22,863 nt of DNA, from NCBI GenBank assembly GCA_002081555.1, contig MZNV01002189.1, positions 1-22,863 of the forward strand, given 5' to 3'. Within the stretch, counting starts at the first letter, position 1, and each line of letters begins with the position of its first letter. Positions 8,315 to 20,300 of this stretch are shown one piece after another. The DNA comes from Protostelium mycophagum (taxonomy: Eukaryota > Evosea > Variosea > Protosteliida > Protosteliaceae). A model generated the notes under the pieces. It was not told the origin of the DNA. It made no database searches and was given only the letters and a program-made list of their open reading frames with translations. Position numbers and translations under genes: made by a program.

Positions 8315-11300
8315 CCAGAAATAACTAATCCCTGAATATGTAATAGATGCGGGCGAACTAAAGCTGGAGTTGACAGCTCCAAAACTGATAGAGAGCACTG
8401 GTGGAGGTATCAGAGCGCCTGAGTTTTGACCTTTGTAGTTGAAGTTGGAGAAGTCTCGATTGTAAGCAACCATTGACATCGGGATGCAAGACGCAGATGC
8501 CATATCCTTAGCCAGAGAACTGGGGAAAGTGACTGCGAAATTTCCAGATGAAGTATTGATGTTGAGATTGGAGCCAGATAAAACTGAGGGGCTGACCATA
8601 CGAGTTGTAATTTGAATGCTGTTGGCTGAATCACTTGTTGTGATGGCTGGATCATTACAGTTACGGTTCTGTAGACTCAGTTTACGTGTCTATACTGTTT
8701 AGAACTTCTTCGGGAAAAATTATAGCTCACCTGTGCAATCATGGAAACAAGAACCTGATAATTGTTTGATGAGGGGGCAGTTTGTCTCTTGAAGTTGTTA
8801 TTGTTATTATTATTATTGTTGTTATTGTTATTGTAACATTGAGAGGAAACAATAGCAGATCCATATTCTGCAGCAGTGGTGATTGATGCTGTGAGTGTGC
8901 TGAGGCTCAATTGTGCTCCTGCGAGATTCATGTTTTGCAAGGTGTTTTGTGCACAGCTTCCAATATTTGCTGTGGCTTGTTGACCGAAAGAATCAAGACA
9001 AGCTCTAGCACCGACCCCTCCCACCGCAGACATGATCTGCATGCGGTGAATATTTTTGTTAAAATATGTAGATCATTAAAAAGGCTTACGGTGCTAGTGA
9101 GACCCAAAATGTGACTTCCCTCTGCATTGGAGACAGATGTGTTTGGACTGACTAAAGCTTGTAATCTATAAGCGAGTTCAGCGTACAAACTGCTCGTGTA
9201 TGTCTGTCCGGCAAGATACAGCACGGCGGCATCTGTTGTTGCAAGAGCAATAGCAGTGTTTGTAGAATTTAATTCCTTCGTCAACAAAGAAAATCCTTGT
9301 GTGGGTGTTAACTGGGTTAAATCGGATTGATGAATGTTGACACTTTGTGTAGCAGTTGTAGACGAGCCATAAATGTCTGTGGCTGTTACGTAGAACATGA
9401 GGGAGCCAGACCCATCGCTACTGACCAGACGAGAAGACACCTATTATATATCAATGACTATTACCATAAATAAACATACGGATGTGTTGGTGCTTCCAAT
9501 GCTGATGACTGTGCCTGGGCTATTGGCGGGGGTGTAAGAGAATGTGTAAGTCAAAGGAGGTGCTTGAGTATACCATCCTGATGAAGATAAGGTGAACATC
9601 GTGTACACCATCAACCCGAGTGAGGGAGAGGGGGATATTTCCAGGAGTGAGGTGGGGGGAGTTGGAGGGGGTGGGAGATACGGCAGGACATAATTGTAGA
9701 CAGATCCATCTACAGCGGTAATGACTGCTGATATTGAACCATTTCCAGGAGGAGCTACAAATGATATAACGGTTCCTGTCGAGTCATTGACAAATTGCAC
9801 GGACTGGAGGAATCAGCCCACATTTATAATATAAAATCTTACCGAACCAGCAAGAGTCACTCCAGAAATAGCCCCAGGTGCAGAATTAAAAGTGAGGAAC
9901 ATCTTTCCACCAGCATTTGGAATGACCAATGGCAATACCGAAACGACAGAGATGTAAGAGAAGAGTGCCGAGTAGCTAGATCCATCTTGTAAATTGATCG
10001 TTACGTTATTGTTCACTCCAGAGCCAGAAGGAATTGAGCATGTGATTGTAGATCCACTGACTGTTGGCGTGCCTGCAACAGCTTGTCCGTTGATCACGAA
10101 ATCTTACCGAACCAGCAAGAGTCACTCCAGAAATAGCCCCAGGTGCAGAATTAAAAGTGAGGAACATCTTTCCACCAGTATTTGGAATGACTAATGGCAA
10201 TACTGAAACAACAGAGATGTAAGAGAAGAGTGCCAAGTAGCTAGATCCATCTTGTAAATTGATCGTTACGTTATTGTTCACTCCAGAGCCAGCAGGAATT
10301 GAGCATGTGATTGTAGATCCACTGACTGTTGGCGTGCCTGCAACAGCTTGTCCGTTGATCACGAAGCTTTTTGCGAGCACATTTCTCACAGCAGAAGAGA
10401 AGGAGATGGTCAGCTGACCAGTAGATCCACTGACTGTTGGCGTGCCTGCAACAGCTTGTCCGTTGATCACGAAGCTTTTTGCGAGCACATTTCTCACAGC
10501 AGAAGAGAAGGAGATGGTCAGCTGACCACCTTTGCCTGGTAAGAATGTTGGGCTGACTGATGTGACTGTGGGTACAAGGTACGACACTATTGCAGTGTAG
10601 ACGGTGATGTCTGTCAGTTTGATGACAAGCTCAACATTCTGGTGGTATCCTCCGGGAACAGTGACTTGGTATTGAGTCCCGGCAGTTCCCGTAACGGCTA
10701 TTCCGTCCAAAGTGATGCTGGCGATGGCTGCAGAGGAAGGAGCCTCGTTGAAGGAGATTGTAATTGTTCCGCCATTTGTGGGGAGGAGAGCTGGTGAGAT
10801 AGATGTGATCACAGCAGGGAGAGTGTAGCTGAAAGGTGCCTGAGCTCTTCCTCCGTTGCTGAACTCCACAAACACTGGGATGTTCTGGCCAAATCCGGGG
10901 GGGACTACACAGCTTCCAGATAAGGTCGCATTGTTGAAAGCGAAACTGGTACAGTTTTGATCGTTCGCGCCGAAGTAAGAGATCGTCGTGGAGGGAGGAA
11001 TGTAAGCGATAGAGAAGCTGATTGTTCCTCCGACATTGTATGGCAAAACAGGGTTAGCCTGTGTGAGTACCATCGCAGGTGGTGGGATGAATTGAACTGT
11101 AGTCTGAGAAACGGTACCATCAGCAAAAGTAGCTGTTAGGACCGAGTTAGCTCCGCTAGTAGGTGGGCTGATACACTGCGCATAGGCCTGATCGGGGTAA
11201 TACATTGTGCCTGTGCATGGCATTCCATTGATGGTGATCTGATCGGGGTAATACATTGTGCAACTCCGACGATGCTGACGGGGTTTCCAGGAACTTGACA

Positions 11301-14300
11301 TTGTCCTACGAGTCCGGGTCTGTACGCACCCCATATAAACTGATCCCCACAAACAGTCCTGGTCTGACCAGTACAAGATGGGAATGCTGGTGGTGATGGG
11401 GGTATTTTTGTCATTTGATAAGCAGAAGGATCGAACCACTCTGTACATGCGGGTCCTACAGGTTGATAATAGTCTCCGCCTGTGCACTGGCTGTTGGCGT
11501 ACTGCACTTGTACAGAGGTGGAGTCTGTGTAAGTTGGGAAGATGGGTGAGCAGGACGTAAAACCGACTTGTGACATTGCAGAAATGCCAGCTGCAAAATG
11601 ATCAACAAAGGTGCAAGAAGAGAAGTGGACTTACTGCAGTCGAATGTCTGGAAAGTGTAGTAGTTGAGAACACCAGAAGGGTCACAAACGAATTTTTGGG
11701 AATTGGATGCACCAGTTGAATCTGCCGACACACAAGACTCCGAGGGAAACACTTGATTCGTGTCAGACTTGAGGATCCACTGAGGAATGCACAAGTTCAA
11801 TCCTCCCAGGGGGATGACCTTTGACCAGGTAGGGACGTATAGAGGTGTGAATATTGCTGGTAAATCCCATAAGTAGGGAGTGAATTGTGAAGCACCGGCC
11901 AGAGCTGGTGCGTATGTATCGAAGTACCAAGCTTGGCATTGTGAGTTAGCGTCAGGAGACAGGCCGCTTAAAGTTGATCCGTCAGTTCCACATTGATCAC
12001 CCGACAAACCCTGCAGTGTCAGTAAGTTTTAAGACTGATATTATATTCTTCATGCATAATCCCTCACCAAAGCAAGTTGTGTATAAGAGTTCTTGATGGT
12101 TCTGGAGTTGGGAATGTTGTTTGTTGTGATCATCCACTTGCCGGCACCGACGTTGGTGTAAGGAGCCCATTGTACGCCGGTTTGTACATTCTGCTGCACA
12201 AGCGCAGAACGGCAGGACGCGCTACTGATACTATAGTAACCATCTGGGGTGGGTAAAATGGTGATGCTTTGTGTGTCCGAGTAGATGCTGGTCTTCACAG
12301 TTCCATTGCATCCATCTCCGTAATCAATGTATTCTGCGCTATCGCACACCTCTTGACCAAACTCATTTTGGCAAGCACCGATGCCGAATCCTTGTGCCGT
12401 GTACCACAGCCTCTGTGCTTGGACAGCGGGCCACAATGCTTCTTGATTTCCAACTGTGAAAAGTACCTCAGCTCCAAGCGTACTGGAAGAGTTAAAGGTA
12501 GCATAAATCTGAGTGTGTGGTGACACCATGATGACTCCAGAAACTTCTAGCTCCTTGTAAGCGCCCACATAGGCCTCAGAAGGTCCCAAATTGGTGCCTT
12601 GAGCGATTACAGACATGTATCCTAATACCGGGAAAATATCCCAGACGACGGCTGTGATGTTGGGAGGTTGGTAGGAATATGAGGATGTGATCACTAATCC
12701 TCCACCAAGAGTGATAACGACTGGAAGATTTGCACTGACTCCGGGGCTGAGAGAGCAAGTTGTGGTGATACCAGCGGTCACCGCATTGCTGCAGATGAAA
12801 GTTCCGACGGTGACACTGATGGTCTGGGTGGTAGTCGGCACGCCGTTATATGTGAATACGAGTTGGCCTCCGGTGGTTGGCATTTGTGCGGGGATTGTAA
12901 GAATGACCACAAAATAGTCCACAGAGTAGTTGTAGAAACTTCCGTCTGACAAGATGATTGCTAATGGGACCTTTGTGGAATTGCCCGATGGTGCGGTGAA
13001 AGTTACTGAGTTCTGCATGAGATCGAAAGGCTGGCTGGCGCACTGAATTCCACCCAAGATAAAACTGCTGATGGATAAATTGCGTGGCTGTGAGCTGAAG
13101 TACAGGGTGATATTGCCTCCAGAAGGTGGCACAAGGCTTGGAGATGAGGACACAATAGTTGGAACCAAATAGTTAGCCTGGAAGGAATATTTCTGTGACA
13201 ATTAGCTTGGTTCAAAATATGTTACGCCCACCTCAGTATCAGACATGTAGACTACGATGGGTGTATTTTGAGCACTACCGCCCTGAACCATAAAAGAGAT
13301 CTGAAGTGGGTTGGGTGTTGATACTTGTGTTGCGTTGATACCACCGACGGTCACGCTGTCGATGGAGACATTCCTGATGGCTGAGGTGAATATTAGAGTC
13401 ACGGGTCCACCGTTGGTGGGCAACAAGGCAGGTGAGATCGAAGCTACAGTGGGTACCAGATAGGAGACTATTGCGTTATACTGGTTGCCAGACTCTTGTT
13501 TTACGATATAGGATATGTTCTGGGCAAAACCTCCTGGAGCTACACATGTGACTTGAGGAGGTATAAGGGAGAGCGCTGGAGAGGTACAAGGAACACCTCC
13601 GATTGTGATATTGCTGATGGTATCGTTGTAAGGTGCGGAAGTGAATCCCACGATAAAAAGACCTCCGTTTGTCGGGACCTGTTGGATGACAACGGCAGTG
13701 GGCACCAAGTAAGAAACTGTGGCAGTATAACTGTTTCCGGACTGCTGAGTGACAACATATGGTAGGTTTTGAGTGAATCCGCCAACAGCTACACAAGTGA
13801 CTTGGGGAGGGACGAGAGTAAGCACTGGAGAGGTACAAGGAACACTTCCGATTGTGATATTGCTGATCTTGTCATTGTAAGGTGCAGAGCTGAATCCCAT
13901 GGTGAAGACACCTCCATTTGTGGGTACCTGTTGCGTATAAGCTTAATATCAACAGAAAATTCCAATAAATTATCAACCTGAGAAACAACAACTGTGGAGG
14001 GCACCAAGTAAGACGCAGTAGTGGTGTAGACAGATCCATCAGCAAAAGTGAGAGTCAATTGTTGGTTCTGTAGAAATCCTCCTGGGAGGTTAACTGTTAC
14101 GGTCTTGGATGCGGGGACAATATTGACAGATGAACTAGGCACCGCAGTATGACCGAATGTTCCACTTTGAAAATCGGAATAGGTGGGCGTCACATCAAAC
14201 GTAAAGATGACTGTTCCTCCATTTGTCGGGATCTATCGAGATCAATCATGGCAATCATCTTCTTTTGAAAAAGACATACCAAAGAAGGAGACATAGAGAT

Positions 14301-17300
14301 GATGTTTGCTCTGGGAGAATAAGAAACGAGGCGGTTGTAGATGGTACCATCATTCAATTTGATATTGATATCAACCCCACTGCCCACTCCTGGCGGGAAG
14401 TTACAGTTAGCGGTCCAGTATGTCGTGTCGATGGTGCAGTTGGCTGGCTGGCCATTGATCATAGAGGAAGCGACGCCAGCACCAGATGGTTGTCTGGAGA
14501 AGAGTATCTCTGCGAAGCCTCCTTGTGCTGGTAACCGTTGTGGGATGGTGAACATAGTAGAGATGCTATGGGAGGCGGAGGAGCAGCTCTGGTCCACAGG
14601 GATCCATTGGGTCATAGTGAAGTTCTCTCCACAGATGAGCTGGTTTTGGGAGCAGGAAGGGGCAGTAGTACATCCACTGCGGTCAGGAGTGACAAAGAAA
14701 AAAGGTGTCCCAACACATGGAGCAGAAGAGTATATCACATTCACTGCGACAGTATCGTTTAAGGGCTGAAAAGGTAGTATACAGAATGTACCATCCGGGT
14801 TACTCATTTGTTGTGGCGTTCCAGAGCAATCTGAGTTGGGGAAAGAGAAGGTAGAGAGAGTGCCTTCTGGGTCACAGTAGTAGAGTGATCCGGAGTAGCA
14901 GGATCCAGAGGAGTAGTGACTACCATAAACTACATATTGAGGTCTACAGATGGCGATACCACCGACAGCTGTCAGATTGCGCATATAAGGTACGTATCCG
15001 GTGTAAGTCGATGGGACCAGCCAGGAGGAGACTGGGTTGATCGTGGGTATTGATGTCGAATAAAACCAACTGGTGCATTGGTCACCCAAAGATATAGTTA
15101 CAGAAGATGGCCCAGCACTGCAACCAGAGCTGACTCCAAAAGAGCTGCCCGCAAATTGAAGGCTGCGAACTGCGGAAGAGGATCCGATAGGAAGATTAAA
15201 TTCGCTCTGTACACTTGAAGAGTATGGGGCCAGAATAGCAGGTCCGCTGCCATCTGTAGCATTACTTGTGAGCATCATATTACAGTCCGGCTTGACGATA
15301 TAATACTGGCCCGCGGTATTCGCTAAGATCTTCCACAATTGATTCGTTGCAATTATCGATGTGGAGGTGGTTGCAATTGTCCCAGCTGTGCAGGAGCCAC
15401 TTGTTCCGAGACTGTACAGACTATTTCCATTGTTAGTCCAGAGGTATCCTGTACTTGGTGTCCAGCTGGTACTCTGTCCGCCTACCGTGAGCGTTACAGT
15501 ATCACCAAAGACTCCGGCGGTGGAGAAAGTCGCCATGAATCGCTGGTGAGGCATAATGAGGGTCACACCACTAGTCTCTGTCCCCTTGGTGACGGTGATA
15601 TCTCGCTCAGAAAATCCGAAGTTGGCACCAGAGAGGATTACAGTCATTGTTTGTAAATCCGGATAGATCTGATGAACAATTAGCTTGATATTGTCAAAAT
15701 ATATTAATTATACTCACGTCCCAGTACACCGCAGAAATGGTTGGGGCAGCGTAATTGAAAGTAGTCTGTGCTGTAGTTCCATCCGATAGCACAATCAACA
15801 GGGGAATTCCAGCACCGATACCTTTACCCACATTGAAATTGACCACGTTGTTAGTCACAGAACCAGTTGTAGGTACACCATTAACAAGTATATGGGTGAT
15901 AGTAGCTCCGGCATTGATAAACTCGAAGTAAGCGGAGACTTGTCCTCCGGTGGTGGGAACGTTAAGTGGCAGTATCACTTGCAAGGCGGGCAAGCGTGAC
16001 TTGCAACCAGGGTTGGCAGTGTAAGGGTTGAAGTATCGATCTGGGAAATTTACAACCTATGATCACGTCAATAAAAGTTACAACTGAATATCCGGAAATG
16101 TAGGTCTCACGTTGAAGCTGGAGGCGCAGACCAAGTAGCTGGAATTACTCCCTGAGCTACTTGGGGCTACACAAGTGAAACTGCTATTCTGGCAGTTGCC
16201 TACAGCATTCATTTGGTACCACAGAGGTCCGATACATGACGAGTTCGCATAGTTGACAGCGACAACTCCAGTTACGGTGGGGAAGGTGGATGTACAAGAT
16301 AATCCCGCAATAGATCCAGCATTAGGAGCGCCAGAACAATCCGTGGAAGTGAAAGTGAAGTAACTGGGTGTAGTACCCTGACATGTGTACATCTGAGAGG
16401 TTCCGGTGGCTGTTGGAATACAATTGGCGTGAGGGTACACCGAATTTCCGTTTATAACATACTGTGTCGTGCAGTAATTGCCTGTATATGGTCAACATCT
16501 AAATCAAACCGATCTACAAACCATTCGATGGTATCGCGCCTCTCCATGAGGGTACGGGTTGGAGATTGGACGATGTGCTGATAGGGGAATTATAGCCCCA
16601 ACTACAACCGGAGACAGAGGAAGACACACTGGTGACGGTGTTCGAAAGAGGGTTTCCAGGCGATACAGAAGAGCAGATAGTCGAAACTACCGGCAGACCA
16701 GATTGCCAGTTGGATAGCTGAAAGCTTCCAGCGTTACCATTAATAGACCACTTGTTCAGAGCGCTTGGTGAATTTTGAGCGAGAACCACAGCTCCACCTG
16801 GATCAATTTAATAAAATCCAAAAAGGGATATATTTCAAGTTAAAATAATGTGTCTCACCTGTATAAGTGGAATTGAGAGATAGCATCGTCTTACACGGAG
16901 ATTGTTCAATGTAGTAATGCCCGTCAAACGTAGGCAAGAATGAATATAGATCAGTAGTGGATGGTACCATTGACAATACAGCGTTCTGGCACTGTGAGCC
17001 GTGTCCCAGCTGAATGTTTCCATTGTAAAGGTTGTTGGACGAAGCACTCATTGTAGTCGTCTGACCACCGATGTTAATAGTGATACTGGTGTATCCAAAA
17101 GATAATGGGTTAAGGAAGGTAGCATAAAGTGTGGAGTGGGGCGTAATCATGATGGTTCCCGAGGAGACACTTCCGTAATTCACACCGGCTGTAGAGCTGC
17201 TTGGTCCAAAATTGGAACCCTGCACAATGATGGCTACCAGAGGGCTACCATTGTAGACTTGTGTCTCAGGATAGTACTCGTATGATATGGACGAGATGGT

Positions 17301-20300
17301 GGGACCCTGGAATGAGAAAGGGGTCTGGTAAACAGAACCATCGGCCGTCTTGATCTGAAGAGATAAAGACCCTCCGACTCCAGGTGCCACTGTGATACTG
17401 ACTTGGGCACCATTAACACTTGAGGCCGGGTATGTCATTCCTGCTAGAGAAACGTTGGTGACAGCGGACGAGAGTGGGCTGTTGAAAGAAGCTGTGAGAG
17501 AACCTCCGGTGGTGGGTAGCAAGGAAGGAGATGTCGACCCAAGCACGATGTATGAGGCGGACGATGCGTAGACAGTACCATCTGACAGAGTCAGTGAAAT
17601 GGGCAGGTTGCTTCCGGTTCCGGAGTTAACAGTGAAATTCGCCAAAAGTGAAGCGGGGAAATAGTTAGCACTGTAGGATACCCCTCCAAAAGTGAGAGAA
17701 GTTACGGGCAGGTTTCTAGGTTGAGTATTAAAAGTAAGTGTCACGACGCCTCCGACTTGAGGGACGAAAGATGGGCTGGCGTTGGAGATGGAAACCGATG
17801 GATATTGTACAGGTGCTGCGTATGATGTATCGGCAAGGTTGACGCTGAGTTGCACGTTGGCCTGATTCTTGAATGAACCGGGAGCCACACAAGTGGTAGT
17901 GTTCTTGACGTAATCCATCTGCACATTTGTACAGGCCTGCCCGTTGACGGTAACAGAATTCACCGCCGAATTGCGCTGTACCGAAGTGTATTGAATGGTG
18001 ATGGGGGCACCATCGATGGGCAGGGGGTTGGGGTTCACGCTTGCAATGGTTGGCACGATGTAAGAAACAGAGATGGTAGCGTATTGGACAGAGGATTTTG
18101 CGATGTACGCAACATTCTGACCGACACCGCCGGGGGCCTGACATGTGATGGTGTTGGCATTTGAATTGACAACAACACCGGTACAAGCCACACCATTGAT
18201 GGTCACAGTTGTTGTGCCAGGATAAGGTGAAGAGTCGAACCCGATGACATAAGTGCCTCCGTTGGTTGGTACAGGTGGGACTTGGATTGGATTTGGAGCT
18301 GTGTAAGTAACCGTGGCGGTGTAACCCTGGTAGCCACTGGCGCTTCCGTCATTCAAGGTGATGATGAGGTTTTGGCTTCCCGTGTTGGCTCCTGAAGTAC
18401 AGTTGAGCGTATTTAGGTTGAAGTCAAAAACAGGAGCGCTACATGTCTGACCACCGATTGTGACAGAGGTGATGGGCAGGTTACGGGGCTGGCTGCTGAA
18501 AATGACGATCACTATTCCTCCAGCTCCAGGAATTGTGGGCGTATTTGTGATAGAGGGAACGAGGTAGTCCACAGTGGTCGATAAGGTGGACTGATCAGAG
18601 TATGTTGCGACCCAAGCTGCACCCTGAGCGGTACCCCCAGCAGCAGTACAGCTAACAGAATTACCAGTGGATTGTGCATTGGTGCAGGCCACTCCTCCAA
18701 TCGTTACTGAAACAGATAGAGTTCTGACAGCGCTGTTAAAGGTGACCTGTTTTTAATCAATAAAAACTTTTGTTTTTAATATCGAAAAGCTCACAGTGTA
18801 CGAACCACCATTCGTCGGCACAGCGGGTGCATTGCTGACTGCAGGTACGATGTAGCTAACTGTTGTTTGGTACACAGTTCCGTCGTTGAGTGTCGCAGTC
18901 CATTGTATATTCTGCGCACTTCCACCGACCGCTGTACAGGTGATGGTATTACCGCTTGATGTAGGGTTGCTGCAAGCGTTGGATCCGATGGTCACGGAAC
19001 TGACCGGAAGATTTCTGACCGGACCATCGAATGTCATCTGTCAAATGTCAACGTCATGTTGCATATATGAGAATACTTACAGAGTAAGTGCCACCATTAG
19101 TGGGAACTCCCGGTGGGTTCTGTGGTTGAGGAATAAAATAGCTGACGGTAGTGGTGTAAATCACCCCATTTGAAGACCCATCATTCAGTACAGCAGTCCA
19201 TGCAACATTCTGAGCAGTACCACCAGCAGCATTACAAGTAATTTGGTTTCTGGAGATGGTGGGGCTGGTACAATCGACCTTGTTTATCTGCAAGCTTCTG
19301 AAGGGAAGATTTCGGACATCACTCGAAAAGGTCACCTGTACATGTCAAAAGATTATATTTCAGTATCTCACACTCACAGTGTAAGAACCACCATTTGTGG
19401 GGACAGCGGGTGCTGGGGTCTGAGGTACAGGGACCAAATAAGAAACTTGAGTGGTGTAGGTTGTGACTCCATCACTCAATTCAATTTGAAGCTGGACGTT
19501 CTGAGCAGTCCCTCCTGGTAGGGTCACGGATGTGGCGGAAGTGGCGTTTCCAGCTAGTGAATTTATGGTGACGAGCGATACACTCGCAGTAGAAGGAGTG
19601 ATATCGTAATTAACCGTGACGGCACCACCATTGGTAGGCATCAGCACCGGGTCCGTGGAGATGATTCTTGCGATGCGGGTGTAGGAGAATTGTCTGGTGT
19701 AAACAGTGTTGTCGTTCAGTGTCACGGTGAAGATTTGTCCCAGGCCTGATCCGCTGGGAACAAGACAAGTTGCGGACCATTGGGACGTGTCGATGCTGGG
19801 ACTGCTACAAGTCTGTCCACCAAAGGTGATGGATTTGACGGGAGAACTGTCGGGCTGTTTGTTGAAATGGGCGGTCAAAGTGGTTCCGATGTAAGGGATG
19901 GGCTCAGGATTACCAAACATGAGGATTGTGGGTACATTGCTGCAAACCGAAGAAATGCCAGTAGCAAAACTGGCGGCGGAATTCCAACTACAAGTAGCGG
20001 AGGAAGTTTGTACGGAGGGTGTTCCAGCTATAATTTCACATGAGAGAGATTCTTTAAGAAAAACCCAAATCCTCACCGCAACTGGCGTATGGGAAAGTAT
20101 AGTAGCGGATATTTCCGTTGGGATCACAAGTGTACAGCTGAGAGCCGCCACTTGTAGGTTGACAGGTGCCTGCGGCAAAACTCTGGCCACCAGCGGTTAC
20201 GGTCTGTACTCTGCAGGAGCTCACTGAACTTTGAGGTAAGATCCAAGTGTAAACCGGAGGTGTGACAGAGCTCGTAGGAACCAAAAGGTTCCATGTCTGT

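Noticed and set aside
14341-14769. 142-codon plus-strand frame opposite the giant gene, and similar ones at 19898, 21247 and 12269
   Set aside because: All are antisense to well-supported IPT exons and show no motifs or splice logic of their own.
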